Shown here one piece after another: positions 1-10,619 of a DNA stretch of 64,000 bases. A program made the translations under genes and the position numbers. The notes beneath the pieces are model-generated. The model saw nothing but the letters and a program-made list of their open reading frames with translations, was not told the DNA's origin and searched no databases. Origin of the DNA: Eutypa lata (taxonomy: Eukaryota > Ascomycota > Sordariomycetes > Xylariales > Diatrypaceae); NCBI GenBank assembly GCA_022661535.1, contig JAKULF010000001.1, positions 3,410,001 to 3,474,000 on the forward strand. The letters run 5' to 3'. The stretch's first letter is position 1. Each line of letters opens with the position of its first letter.

Positions 1-331
1 AAGTGCGGGGAAACATGGCGTTAACTCTTCCCCTTAACCGGTGAAATTTGTTGGCATATTTCCCCTTGTCTTTCTAGATTTTGCGGGGTTGAGCCTGCCA
101 ACCTTACCAGGTCAGTTATGCAGCATTAAACAAGAGATGACATTAATCAAGCAACGAAGTATCATAACCTTGTGATTATTCTGAAGTTTCAACTCCGATG
201 GCAAGGGTTTTTACGCAGCTTATTACACGAGTTGAGTGGCAACGGATCTCCTGCTTCTGATCATAATTATGGATATTAATAGTGGTATTTTTTTTTTAAT
301 TCGTGAGTTCCTCTCTTATACACACACATGA
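1..331. other. Intergenic, left edge
   Basis: No coding signal is visible. It lies beyond the stop codon of the minus-strand GH79 gene, so it should hold that gene's 3' end region; an AT-rich T-run sits near 288-299. Confidence 0.4.
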
Positions 332-2250
332 CTATCCCAAGATAGTGAAACCACTGGCAACGATAATGATCGCTGCAACCATACAGAGAAGAAGTGAACC
401 CCCCAGAACTTCACACCCGACAGGAGCGGCAGAGCCTACATCCTCCTCCTCCTCAAGACTGCTCAGTGGCGATTGTTGTGATTGCGGCCTGCCACCATGG
501 TTATCGCTGTCTTCTGGTGATGAAGTGGTCCGGCCTCCATTTGTACCGCATTGAGCTTGGTCCGCTACCCTCCTCCCGATGGTGGCAACGACGGCTTCAG
601 AGTCGCGGACTGAGAAGGTGACGGTGCCATCGCTTCCAACTTGTGCAGTTATATCCTCATTTGAGACGTAGGTAGGAGTCCCGTCTCCACTCTCCTCGTA
701 ACTCATACCATCCCATGTGGTGCCAGTCGTAGCATCAGCACCATCGCTGGTTAGGTACGATAGGTGAAGCACTTGGCCGGATAGAGACGAAGGGACCTTG
801 AGAGAAACATCGACGCTCGCTTTGTTAGGCTCCGATATATTGGCCACCTTCCCGTTGATCACGACGAGGGAGTCCAGCTGTCCACCATGATACACGGTAT
901 AAGTTCGAATGAAGTCTTCATATTCAGCTGGGTACGATTTGACCTTGGGTCGCGATACTTGGGCTGAGCATCCTGACCCCATAACCTGATCAAAGGCAGC
1001 CATTCCGTAGTATATGGGGCGCACAGAAGGTTGCATATCATCCATTTCGATAGGCTGCCATGCGCTCGCTTTACTGTTGTCTGTCATGTGGAACTGGACT
1101 GATGAAATATCGAGCGAGGAGGCATATAGAAGGAAGTTCATTGTCCAGATGGCGCCGCCAAAAACGTCACTCGTCCCATCCATACCTACAGGGCCTACTA
1201 TGCCCATTTCACGTATAGAGTACGGGAGATGTGTTGTTTTCGATTGCTCGATTTGCTCAACCCATGCTGTAAACTGCGTCTCTGTTGTGGAAAGCGTCAT
1301 GAGATACTCAAGGGTGAGAGGAAAGCCCGTGACCCCAATGAAGTAGTAGTAATCGTGTTGGTTCCAGCCGGCGATATATGTGGAATCAGAGCCAGTCACC
1401 TTCCTGTTGGCATCGAAGCTCAAGAGATCCTTGATCTGAAAGTCTGTGGCAATGGTAGAGGCTGTACATCCAGGCTCGAAGAAGTTGCTGGGTATGTTAT
1501 TGGGCTTCAACACATTCTCCCAGACTACCTGAGCCCTCTGTAGCCATTCCTCGACGTACTTGCGGCCACTATATTGCCCAGTTCGGAATCCGTTCTGCAG
1601 CCATAGATCAGGCTCACTGCAACATCTGGGGTTAGCAATCGATACCTACAAAGGGGAGAAAATAAGTACGAAATTACTTACTTCCCAAGTTCAAATGAGA
1701 CAAGATTTAATTTCTGGACACGGGTAATAACCTCCTGTGCCATGGTGGTGATCTCATTCACCCAATCAGGTTCGTTGTATGCCATGTTTAGTCCCCAAGT
1801 CACTGGAGTTCCTGGCGGGAATCGGTTCACAGCCTCAAAGAAGCGAGGACCAATGACCATGTGGTTGGGTTTGAGACCGCCTTGGCCCTTCTGGTGGTCA
1901 TTCAAAGTCCATGTCCACTCATTTTGCGAAGGGTTGAAGACCATATAATCGGCCGTGTTGCCTCCGATACGGATGTGGGGAGGCTGTCCGGTGTAGTTGG
2001 CAAGGTTATTGATGAGGTTGAATGTGAGCTGATTTGGTTCTTCCCCGCCGGTAAATGAGAAAAGGTTGGAGGGCTCTATTCCGAAACCGGCGAAGGAAGG
2101 ATTGACATATCCTGATGCGCCTAAAGGAGGAGTGCCAGAGAGGAGCTCGAGAGACAAGGTGTTAACAGTGGCCGCGGTCAAAGCCATGACGCGTGAGAAG
2201 AAATACACCCCAAGAAGGAGGGCACAGATGGGAGTAAGCATATTCCGCAT
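332..2250 (-). CDS. Secreted, GPI-type GH79 beta-glucuronidase-like glycosidase
   Basis: Two exons on the minus strand, 2250-1682 and 1616-332, give 617 aa. The 65-nt intron (donor GTAAGT, acceptor GCAG) splits the Asn codon of the motif ELGNEPD, so splicing itself builds the acid/base signature of clan GH-A enzymes (Glu about 191). A second Glu in IREMG (about 326), followed by SDVFGGAIW, fits the GH79 nucleophile position. The N-terminus (about residues 1-22) is a hydrophobic signal peptide. The C-terminus has a Ser/acidic low-complexity linker and ends in a hydrophobic tail, as expected for a GPI anchor signal. Family members release glucuronic acid or its 4-O-methyl form from arabinogalactan-type or other glycans outside the cell. 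The ATG at 2250 is the first in frame; 2241 is an alternative. The family call is secure, the exact substrate is inferred. Confidence 0.88.
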
Positions 2251-3264
2251 GATAGGATGAGGTATAGAAACAAGCGCGTTCCGATGTAACAAATGGCTGG
2301 TGTCACTGATGATACATATTCTTATCCAGGGAATCCAAAAACACGGTTGGGCAAAGGGGGTTACAGAGAGTAGAGAAGAGATAAACAAAACAGAAGTGAA
2401 GGTGAAAGTTCTTGGGCGTTCAATGGAATTTAGTGTTTACATTTAGTTCAGAGTCGTAGCTTCCCATTTATAACAGAGGCTGATACAACGTTTACTCTAG
2501 ACTGCAGGCGCAGGTGCACCAACATATTAGACGGAATCAATCCAGTGTACTTGACTGCTCACGAATACTGGACGTGCAGGTACATATGTATGTATGTACA
2601 TACCTCTTAGGCAAGCGACTTCCAGTATCACAGGCTCGCGTTTCGCGTGTATCAAGCAAGCAATTTCCAGCCGAGTGCACCCTATTCATAGTTACAAAAT
2701 ACAATATTGATTGACACACATGCAACACCTTAGTGAATTAGACTTGGTGCAGACGTTCGTGTCCTTAAGTGCTGCTTAACTTAACATATACCTAGGCATG
2801 GGCGTGTGGGATGCACATACAGTGCACATTTTGAAACCAAAAGTTGGGTCTAGTGTTAGATAAACAACCTTCCAACTTTAAGTTCGGATAGACGAATTAG
2901 ATAATGAAGGTGTAACTGTGACTCTGCCCCCTCTGAGGGCACATGATGTTTGCATGAGGACTCGTGCCTCACTACATGTTGGATTGCTGTATTAATAATA
3001 AAAGGGTAACTGCATCGTGTCAGGGCTGCAATGATCAACGATGTAACTAGAGGTCTATGGGGATGGATATTTTAACTGCAAAGTATGCCACTACGAATTG
3101 TCACAACAAGAATAAACACATTATATGTATTGACTGCCTATTATGTATATACTAGCTATGCAAATATGTATCCAAGATCTCACCTGATCCCTCCTCATTT
3201 CCTCCTATTAAAAGACATGTAATATGTGATGTGATGACCTCGCTACCTTCCTACCTACCTACTT
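2251..3264. other. Intergenic: promoter side of GH79 gene and 3' side of amidohydrolase gene
   Basis: About 1 kb without a convincing gene. It holds CT-rich sequence just upstream of the GH79 start, a TATGTATGTACATAC-type block near 2585-2602, and CCTACCTACCTAC near 3250. Nothing else recognised. Confidence 0.4.
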
Positions 3265-6144
3265 CTACTCAAAGAAAGCAACACCCCCCTTCCCACTCCC
3301 CACTGCCCTAACACGAGCCCCAATCTCCAAAGGACTACCATCAAAGACCACAAACTCATCCAGCGCCCCCACTTTCTTCTTCTCCTTCTTCCCATCACTC
3401 AACCCCAAAATATCCAGTACATTCTGCCCAATCAAATCCAGCGCCTCGCCCTCACCAATCGCCCCACCCCCATTCGCACGCGCAATACCAGCCAACAGTC
3501 CCAAGTCCCGCACGACCCAGTCCTCCTCGAGGCCGATGGCAGCGCGCACGCCCGCGGCAACGAGCCAATCGACCGTGGTGCCGTTCTGGAGAGGTGCGCC
3601 AACGAGCCCGCGCCGCTGTTCCCACGACGTGCGGTACGACTGGAAGGGGCTGAGGACAACGCTGACATCCGCGGCCGCCAGCTCGTCGGCCAATAGATGC
3701 GACTCGGCGCCGCCGATGATAACGAGCCTAATTCCCCCATCACTAGCCTTTTCAACGGCGCTCTTGACTTTCAGGAGCGCCGCGATCGTGTCGGCGCTGT
3801 GCACCGTGATGGCAAGGGGCAGCTCGCCCGTGACTACCTTGGCGAGGAATGTGGTCTCGGAGAACGGGTCCGTAATAGCGGTGGCGGTGGCGTTGGCGTC
3901 GACGGCTTCGAGAAGCTTGCGTCGGAGTGTCCCGACTGCGTTCGAGATCGACGTGCTGCCTTCCTTGGCGTCGAGGGTCAGGGTGTAGTGCACGGCGGCG
4001 TCGTCGATGAAGACGGCGCCTTCTTCGAGGGCGTGTTTGCTGTTGGTGCGGAACCCGACGCTGGTTCCCTGGTGAGTCCCCAGGCCGCTGTAAGAAGGTG
4101 CCGAGATCGCCTTGGTGATGCCGTATTTGTGCGCGTAGTGCAACTTCTTCGTATCAAGGGCTAGGCCGTCAACAGCGCGACTAAATATAGCGGTGCTGCC
4201 ACCATTATCGGTTGCGGATTCGGCGTCGATGGCATTCAAACCGAGGCTAGAGCCGAAGGTTACGAAGGGTTTCGTCAGGTAGCCGCTTTGTAGAGCGATA
4301 ATCTTACTACCGGACGTAGAAGCTTCGCGTAGCTCTGCCTCACAAGAACCGATGCAGGTGATCTTGCCACTTGAAATTGCGACCGTGAAATTTTGTTCAC
4401 TAGGATCGACATGCAGTGATTCGGTTGAAAGGAACGATTTCGTTACACCGGTAAAAATCACATCATTGGCGCTAATAGGCTCATCCGCCGTAGTAGGCTT
4501 CTGGCTCGCTGGGTCGAGGGGCGGAAGGAAGGGTTTGTTCAACTCGATTGGATCAGCGAGCTGCGCGGTTCCGTCGATCCAAACCTGGACAGGGGCTGCT
4601 CCAACACTCAAAGGATCGCTGTCCCAAACGACGATATCGGCATCGAAGCCACGCTTGATCTTACCCAAGCGCTGACCCAGACCTAGACGCTCTGCCGGCG
4701 CCGTAGTAACCGCAGCTAGTGCCGCGTGGTAGGGAAGGCCATAGCCGAAAGCCTTCGCAGCTTCAAATACAACGTGTTGGGCGTCCAGCACGGGGTTGTC
4801 GCTGACATAAATAGGAGTCAGGCCATTCTCGTAAAGAACCTTGCCCGCGTATTCGCTACCGATGTAAGCCTCGGCTTTATACCACATATTATCAGCGAAC
4901 AGCGCCGAGGCAGGCGGCGAATCACCCCAAGCGCGCTTGAGAACCTCCGGTATCAAGAAGGTTTGGTGGGCATGATGAAATGCACGCACCGCGAACTGGA
5001 ATTCGTTCGTGTGGTCGACGAATGCCTCTAGATCCGGGATGGTGTAGCAGTGCGTATTGACGTGGACCTGCCCGCGTAACACCGCGCCCAGTGTCTCCCA
5101 CCTTAGCTCCTGGGGTAGGTAGCTATCCAGGTTCTCAACGCCAAAGTTGTCCGCCGCAGCACACCAGTCGTCCTGCGCGCGCACCTGCGCGGCGGCCTGC
5201 TCGAACGCGTGCCGGAACTCCCAGGACTCCCCCAGGCGGCTGTACGGGCCGTGCTCTCCCGCCTTGCCGTACACGCGCTTGGCGTTCTCGCCGCACGCCA
5301 TCTTGATGTAGCGCCAGGCGCGGTCGGGGTCAGCCAGCAGGTCCTCAATCGAGGTCTCGTTGCGGCCGCCGGACTCTCCGACGGCGTGCTTGATGACGAA
5401 GGCCTCGCCGCCGATGTTGTTTCCCGACCCGGGAAGCACCAGGCTCGTCGTCACGCCGCCGGACTTGATCACCTGGATCTGGTAGTCGAGCGGGTCGAGC
5501 CCGTCGATGGACCGCACGAACGGGGTGATGTCCGCACTGAGCTCGTTCGTGTCGTCGTTTCCTACTAGGGATGGTAGGTTGTCCACGCCGGCGTGGCTGT
5601 GCATGTCGATGATCCCAGTCGTAAGTTGGCGCCGGTTCGCATTCCAGATCAGCGTATCGGAGGGGAACGAATTAGCATCGAGGTCTTGGCCGACCTGCTT
5701 GATAAGACCGTATTGGACGAACACGTCGGCGTTGATCCACGAGTAGCCTTTTCCGGCCCGTGCATCCTCGTCGCTCGTGCCCTCGGCCGGCTCGCCAACC
5801 CAAACAGTAGCGTTCTTGATGAGGGTAGGCTTGTGGCCGTCCACGTAACGAGCGCTGCGCTCCCGTCCCAACCCGATCGGGTCTGCAGGCTTCGAGCGGA
5901 GCTTAGAACATACTTGTAGATCCGCCTGGAGCCTTTCAATGGATAATTTAGACGTGTTTCTGGGTTCAGATGAGACAACCTGCCTCCACTGTGCGTAGAC
6001 AATGAAGAGAAGACATGCGAGACCGAAGAATCTCAACCCCCGGCTCCGTCTCACAAAGTGCTGTCTCCGCCGCACGGGAGGTGCCGCTGCTGCGCTATAC
6101 GGCGGTAGCTCCTTCATATCGTACAACATCTTCGTATCCTCCAT
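3265..6144 (-). CDS. Membrane-anchored amidohydrolase-superfamily protein
   Basis: A single uninterrupted reading frame of 959 aa. Residues about 36-53 form one hydrophobic segment after a basic stretch (RRRQHFVRRSRG), suggesting a type II membrane anchor with the enzyme in the lumen or outside. The metal-binding signature GIIDMHSHAGV is at about 175-187 (the HxH pair is 182-184). Further His residues (HVNTHCY, FHHAHQT) and a late Asp (VSDNPVLDA) fit an imidazolonepropionase/GlcNAc-6-phosphate-deacetylase-like TIM barrel. The C-terminal third looks like a second, degenerate amidohydrolase-type module ending in a small beta domain. Similar fungal proteins are often labelled carbohydrate esterase family 9 or amidohydrolase; the substrate is unknown. 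The first ATG in frame is 6144 with a good context (A at -3, G at +4). The frame continues open upstream without an ATG, through pyrimidine-rich sequence that reads as leader. Confidence 0.85.
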   Translation of the reverse strand: MEDTKMLYDMKELPPYSAAAAPPVRRRQHFVRRSRGLRFFGLACLLFIVYAQWRQVVSSEPRNTSKLSIERLQADLQVCSKLRSKPADPIGLGRERSARYVDGHKPTLIKNATVWVGEPAEGTSDEDARAGKGYSWINADVFVQYGLIKQVGQDLDANSFPSDTLIWNANRRQLTTGIIDMHSHAGVDNLPSLVGNDDTNELSADITPFVRSIDGLDPLDYQIQVIKSGGVTTSLVLPGSGNNIGGEAFVIKHAVGESGGRNETSIEDLLADPDRAWRYIKMACGENAKRVYGKAGEHGPYSRLGESWEFRHAFEQAAAQVRAQDDWCAAADNFGVENLDSYLPQELRWETLGAVLRGQVHVNTHCYTIPDLEAFVDHTNEFQFAVRAFHHAHQTFLIPEVLKRAWGDSPPASALFADNMWYKAEAYIGSEYAGKVLYENGLTPIYVSDNPVLDAQHVVFEAAKAFGYGLPYHAALAAVTTAPAERLGLGQRLGKIKRGFDADIVVWDSDPLSVGAAPVQVWIDGTAQLADPIELNKPFLPPLDPASQKPTTADEPISANDVIFTGVTKSFLSTESLHVDPSEQNFTVAISSGKITCIGSCEAELREASTSGSKIIALQSGYLTKPFVTFGSSLGLNAIDAESATDNGGSTAIFSRAVDGLALDTKKLHYAHKYGITKAISAPSYSGLGTHQGTSVGFRTNSKHALEEGAVFIDDAAVHYTLTLDAKEGSTSISNAVGTLRRKLLEAVDANATATAITDPFSETTFLAKVVTGELPLAITVHSADTIAALLKVKSAVEKASDGGIRLVIIGGAESHLLADELAAADVSVVLSPFQSYRTSWEQRRGLVGAPLQNGTTVDWLVAAGVRAAIGLEEDWVVRDLGLLAGIARANGGGAIGEGEALDLIGQNVLDILGLSDGKKEKKKVGALDEFVVFDGSPLEIGARVRAVGSGKGGVAFFE

Positions 6145-6552
6145 TATCACAGTCACTTGGAGGAGGAAGAAAATAAGGAGGAGGAGAAGGGCTATCAAGG
6201 TAGAGTACGTAGATAGAAAGACGGGATGATGATAAGAGAGGCTGGGGGGTCTTTATAAGATATGAGATCATCGGCTAGCCAATTATAGAAGGTCCCTGTC
6301 GATCCGGATAAATGCATAAATGTGCACAATCACGCTCACAGATTACGATTATCACGCGAGTTTACTGTTGCATTTTGAATTATACAACAACAACATTTCC
6401 ATTCCTAACAGTGCCAATTATTTGGCGGGCACGCAGCCCAGGTATCATTAAAAAACTTTTTAAAAAATAATCAAACAAAAAAACAAAAAAAGGAGCAAAA
6501 AACAACTCCACAAACGACACACACACACCCACCCACACACACAGAAGACGAT
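6145..6552. other. Intergenic with A-rich and (CA)n simple sequence
   Basis: Leader/promoter of the amidohydrolase gene and 3' end of the next gene. An A-rich tract (about 6451-6502) and a CA-rich tract (about 6516-6543) lie just after the stop codon of the repeat-rich gene, in its presumed 3' UTR. No gene seen. Confidence 0.5.
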
Positions 6553-9500
6553 CTAGAAGTGGTCCCCCAAGTCGAGGGGAGGAATCTGGGGGCAAGACTG
6601 ACGGCGGGAGTAGACACCGTTCTCCTGCATCTCCACCAGTTCCTCCACCTCGACTTCGGAGGACTCTTCTTCCTCCTCCACCTCCTTCTTCTCCTTCTCC
6701 CCCTCTCCCTTCTCCCCCTTCCTCGAGAAATCCTCCATCTCGATCTCCTCCGAGCGAGGATTGCCAGCACGGAGGCCAAGGCGACTAAACGCGTGTCGCA
6801 ACGATCGACCGCCATTGTTGTTGGCCGCCTTGGCCTCCTTCTCCTTCATCCTCTTCTCCTCCTTCGCCTTGGCCTTCTCCGCCGCCTCGGCCTTCTTCTG
6901 CTCCTGTCGCTCCCGCTTCTGCTGCTGGCGCGCGAGCTGCGCCAGGTGGCGAGCCCGGTCCTGCTCGGCCAGGTCGGCCGCGCTCTGAGCTCCGAAGAGC
7001 CAGGGGCCGGTGGGGGTTGACTCATTAAACCGGAGCGAGGACGCAGACGCCTCCATGCTCGAAGTCTCTGCTTCGGGTTGGGGACCTGCGGGGGTCGCGA
7101 CGGGGCTTGCGACGGGGTACATAGGACTAGTGACTCCAGCAGCCAGGGCCTGGGCAGCCAAACGGTGATGATCAGTCGGTTTAGACGGCGTGCTGGCCCC
7201 TACAACAGACCACGCGGGCTCTTTGGTATCCCCTGAAATAGACGAGTCGGGCGTGGTAGATGTGGCCTGAGTCTGAGTAGGTAGGCCAACGGGTCGGGCG
7301 ATCATGACAGGGTGCGCGGACGAGCGCTGGACGTGCGAGTTGTACGCGTAGGAGGGTGTAGTAGGTGAGGGTGTGGTAGGTTGCGGACGAGGACCAGTAG
7401 GTTGTGCATGGTAAGTAGTAGGTTGCGTACGGTAAGTGGTAGGTTGCGCACGATAAGTAGGAGGTCCCGCACGGGAAGTAGAAGGTCCTGCACGAGAGGT
7501 AGAAGGTCCGGCATGCGCATAGGGGATAGAAGGTTGCGCGTATGTCTGCTCATCCTCGTCGTTGGTATCCACCACGGCCTTCATCTTTCCCTTGGCTTTC
7601 GCACTCATCAAAGCTCTCTTCTGTGCCTCCATGCGGTCTGTGTACGCGGGGATGGGGACTCTCTCCGGCGTCAGAGCCGGGCGCGACGGTGTAAGGTGAG
7701 AAATCTCATCGTCCTCGGAAAAGCCGAAGTCGTGATAGAACGAGGATCTAACTCCAGCAGGGCGGTCGTTGAAAGTCGTCTGGCCCGAAGGGACATGGCG
7801 GCCGGGAGCTGATAGCAGTGGCAGGGATGCTTGGGGCTTTACGATGCGCAGTGGTGCTCTCAGCTGGATCGGGGTGTTGGGGTCTGGTGCGTTTCCCTTG
7901 CCCGCATCCGGCTCGGTGGCATTCTCACGGGAGCGCTGCGCGCGGTTGAGTTTCTTCTTCAGGCAATGCATGTCCTCGCCAACACTACCTTGCGTGTTGT
8001 TGTTGTTGTTGTTATTGTTGTTATTGTCTTCTTTGCTCCCGGTGCGGGTAGGCGTCTCTTCTTCGTCCTTAGCAAAGCGGAGCTTCCGTGGTGCGCGTGG
8101 ACGTCGCTGTCGTGATTGAAATGACGAATCTGGTGAGTTCTCTGCGCTAGTAGTGTTGTTCACTAGAATGCCCCGGGGTTGCGAACCGCGGCTTTTGTGT
8201 TCGCGGGGTGCCTGCCAGAAGTCTGTATCGTCTGCTAGTGTATCTGCTGGTGTATCCGTGTGGAAAGGCGCTTGTACCCACGAACGTCTGTTGGATCGTG
8301 CGTATTCTGAAGCTTGTTGCGGGTTCGTGGGGTAATGGCGAGAACTGTTGACAGAAGTTGTGCTTGCTTGTAGTGTACTCGGTTGAGCGCTTGATTGAGA
8401 GCCAGAATTAATCCCCTCAGTTGTTGCTACGGCTTCAGTCACGGGCTCGTTCGTGTTTTGAATAACGAGCGGGGCATTCGTGACGTTACGGGGGAGGCTC
8501 TGAATAGAGGCTGCGCTGGCTAGTGGCGTACTTGGTTGGATGCTTGATTGAGAGCCTGGACTAGTCCCTCTGGTTGTTGCCGCGGCATTGGTCACGGGCA
8601 TGTTCACGTTTTGAATAATGGATGAAGTGTTCGTGATGATATGAGGGGAACTGTTAACAGAAGTTGTTGCTAGTGATGTACTTGGTTGACAGCCTGTAAT
8701 GATTCCTTCGGGTGTTATGGCCTGGGTCACTGGCTCGTTGTTTGTGTTTTGAATAGCAGGCGGAGCGTTCGTGGTGTTACCGGGAGAACTGTTGACAGAA
8801 GTTGTGCTGGCTTGTGTTGTACTTGGTTGAGGGCCTGGACTAGTTTCTTTGGGTGTTACTGCCTGGGTCACTGGCTTGTTCGTGTTACGAGTAAATATAA
8901 ACGTTGAAGGGTTCGTGATGTTACAGGAAGAAATGCCAGTAGAATGTCTATTTGCTTGCAGTGTGCTTGGTTGGGAGCTTGGATTAGTTTCCTGGACCGT
9001 AGCATCAGTCACTGGCTTGTTGTCGTCTTGAATGAACCCAGCAGCGTTTGTGGTGTTATGGGGAAAAATGCCAGTAGAGATTGAATCTGCTTGTGGTGTA
9101 CTTGGTACAGGTCTTGGTGCGAGGGTTTGGCTAGTCCGTTCGGTTACCGCAGCGTCAGTTACTGGATTGGGTACATTTGTAACAGACTTCAGAGCATTCT
9201 TTAGGTTATGGCGAAGACGCTCAACACACATTGCACGTTGCTGTGATGCACTTCCGTGTGATGCGCTTGGTTGAGGACTTAGATCAGTTTCTTTAGTCTC
9301 CTTGTCCTTGGTAACAAGATTGTTCTTATTGAGAATCACTTGACGCACATTCGATCGTATCTCTGCAGCCTGGTGGTGTGGCGCAGCGTTTGGGCTCAAA
9401 TGAGCAGTTCTAGGTTGAGAAGTCTGGTCAAATTGGGAAGCAGGACCAAATTGAATAGCCGGATCAAATTGAAAAGCTAGACTAAGTTGAAAGATTGTAC

Positions 9501-10557
9501 TCGGTTGAGACGCCGTACTAGACTGAAAAGTCGTATTAGGTTGAGAGGCTGTACTAGGTTGAGAAGTTTGGTCAAATTGGGAAGCCGGACCAAATTGAAA
9601 AGCCGGATCAAATTGGAAAGCCGGACCAGGTTGAGAAGCCGGGCCAGGTTGGAAAGCCGGACCAAGTTGAAAGATTGTACCCGGTTGAGACGCCGTACTA
9701 GACTGAAAAGCCGTATTAGGTCGAGAGGCTGTACCAGGTTGAGAAGTCACCGGAATGGGTGGCAGCGGCCTATCCGGTGGAGGGCCCGGATAAGGCGGGA
9801 AGATGCTCTTGAACTCCCTCCGAGTCTTCAATCTCCTCGTCGAGCGACCCCTTCTTGCCGGTATTGGCCGTGCCCGTCGCATTGGTAGCAACCAGGGTGC
9901 AGATTCTCGCAAAGGAGGCATCGGCCTCGGACGGGACCGCGGTATTTTCGATCGTGATCTTGACGATCGTGCTGTTCGCGTTGCTGGCATTGCTGGTGTT
10001 GGCGTTGTTGGCGACTGTGGTCCCATTAGCGACATCGCTCGTAACGCCAGCCCTTGTAGTGGTGCCGACGCTGTCGAAAGGGCCCCTGATAATCGCTGCT
10101 CTAATTGTGGAGGTGGTGGTATTGGTGGCGTTAGTACCAGTCGTGGCCTTTGACTCAGGGGCTTAGGGGGGATCAGCGGTGATGGTGGCCATAGAAGTGG
10201 TGAATCTGGGCGACCCGGCGAATCTCGCCCCGTAGGCGGCTCCGGCGCTGATGATGTCGATGGCCCCGGTGACACTGGCGCCGATCGAGTGGCTTCTTGG
10301 CTTGCGGCTAATGCCGGTCGCACAGCCGGGCCTCTCAATTCCCCACTTCGAGCCGCATTCAGGGGTTCATTCAGGGGTTCTCCGACTCCCTGATGCTGCG
10401 ACACCGGTTGAGCCAAATTACCATCACTTTGTGATCCTTCATTAATAGTCGGCTCAGAGTCTTGCACTTCACGACTTTGTCTGGCTGAACCCGGGTCGTC
10501 TGGGTCGGTTGCGAACATTCCCATCAAATCTTGGGCTAATTGCGACATTGGCGGCAT
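6553..10557 (-). CDS. Large disordered repeat-rich protein, function unknown
   Basis: One exon, 1,334 aa, starting at an ATG (MPPMSQLAQDLMGMF). I recognise no enzymatic domain. The protein is rich in Ser, Pro, Thr, Gln and Asn, and in order holds: a Pro/Ser-rich head; an Arg-rich stretch (RSRSKIPRSRPRP); a hexapeptide array; about six copies of a 45-residue Asn/Thr/Ser-rich repeat; an 11-Asn run; YRxQPTT repeats; a long Arg/Lys/Glu/Ala-rich helix near the C-terminus (QLARQQQKRERQEQKK...) likely to be coiled coil; and an acidic Glu/Lys tail. This architecture suggests a scaffold or nucleic-acid-associated protein, but that is a guess. The intact 4-kb frame through several repeat types argues that it is translated. 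The gene lies immediately downstream, in transcriptional sense, of the 10.6-11.2 kb tandem repeat. Confidence 0.75.
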   Translation of the reverse strand: MPPMSQLAQDLMGMFATDPDDPGSARQSREVQDSEPTINEGSQSDGNLAQPVSQHQGVGEPLNEPLNAARSGELRGPAVRPALAASQEATRSAPVSPGPSTSSAPEPPTGRDSPGRPDSPLLWPPSPLIPPKPLSQRPRLVLTPPIPPPPQLEQRLSGALSTASAPLQGLALRAMSLMGPQSPTTPTPAMPATRTARSSRSRSKIPRSRPRPMPPLRESAPWLLPMRRARPIPARRGRSTRRLKTRREFKSIFPPYPGPPPDRPLPPIPVTSQPGTASRPNTAFQSSTASQPGTIFQLGPAFQPGPASQPGPAFQFDPAFQFGPASQFDQTSQPSTASQPNTTFQSSTASQPSTIFQLSLAFQFDPAIQFGPASQFDQTSQPRTAHLSPNAAPHHQAAEIRSNVRQVILNKNNLVTKDKETKETDLSPQPSASHGSASQQRAMCVERLRHNLKNALKSVTNVPNPVTDAAVTERTSQTLAPRPVPSTPQADSISTGIFPHNTTNAAGFIQDDNKPVTDATVQETNPSSQPSTLQANRHSTGISSCNITNPSTFIFTRNTNKPVTQAVTPKETSPGPQPSTTQASTTSVNSSPGNTTNAPPAIQNTNNEPVTQAITPEGIITGCQPSTSLATTSVNSSPHIITNTSSIIQNVNMPVTNAAATTRGTSPGSQSSIQPSTPLASAASIQSLPRNVTNAPLVIQNTNEPVTEAVATTEGINSGSQSSAQPSTLQASTTSVNSSRHYPTNPQQASEYARSNRRSWVQAPFHTDTPADTLADDTDFWQAPREHKSRGSQPRGILVNNTTSAENSPDSSFQSRQRRPRAPRKLRFAKDEEETPTRTGSKEDNNNNNNNNNNTQGSVGEDMHCLKKKLNRAQRSRENATEPDAGKGNAPDPNTPIQLRAPLRIVKPQASLPLLSAPGRHVPSGQTTFNDRPAGVRSSFYHDFGFSEDDEISHLTPSRPALTPERVPIPAYTDRMEAQKRALMSAKAKGKMKAVVDTNDEDEQTYAQPSIPYAHAGPSTSRAGPSTSRAGPPTYRAQPTTYRTQPTTYHAQPTGPRPQPTTPSPTTPSYAYNSHVQRSSAHPVMIARPVGLPTQTQATSTTPDSSISGDTKEPAWSVVGASTPSKPTDHHRLAAQALAAGVTSPMYPVASPVATPAGPQPEAETSSMEASASSLRFNESTPTGPWLFGAQSAADLAEQDRARHLAQLARQQQKRERQEQKKAEAAEKAKAKEEKRMKEKEAKAANNNGGRSLRHAFSRLGLRAGNPRSEEIEMEDFSRKGEKGEGEKEKKEVEEEEESSEVEVEELVEMQENGVYSRRQSCPQIPPLDLGDHF
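7374..7515 (-). repeat. Short coding tandem repeat (YRxQPTT type)
   Basis: Imperfect units of 15-24 bp encode alternating STSRAGP and TTYRAQP-like peptides inside the 1,334-aa protein. Units differ mostly at single bases, suggesting slippage-driven growth. Confidence 0.8.
7994..8028 (-). repeat. GTT trinucleotide microsatellite encoding an 11-Asn run
   Basis: GTT/ATT triplets on the plus strand read as AAC/AAT on the coding strand. Two ATT interruptions are visible. The frame is kept, so length changes would alter only the Asn run. Confidence 0.9.
8336..9180 (-). repeat. About six copies of a 45-aa coding repeat
   Basis: Each unit follows the pattern N-T-N-A, then IQNTN, then PVT-A, then G-QPST, then TTSVNSS. 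Copies diverge strongly in the middle but keep IQNTNxPVTxA and QPSTxxAS. The frame is conserved throughout, which fits a minisatellite under purifying selection for composition rather than sequence. Confidence 0.8.
9408..9750 (-). repeat. 18-bp minisatellite encoding about 19 hexapeptides
   Basis: Tandem 18-bp units encode a hexapeptide of the form [S/F]-Q-[P/F/L]-x-x-[A/T]. A higher-order duplication is visible: the run PNT-FQSST-SQPxTI-FQL ... FQFDPA-xQFGPA-SQFDQT occurs twice, so the array grew both by single units and by a block of about eight to ten units. Confidence 0.85.
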
Positions 10558-10619
10558 CTTGAATGATTTTCTCCGTGGATACCGATAAGAAGATTCGTGT
10601 GTGAATAAGACGTCGCAGA

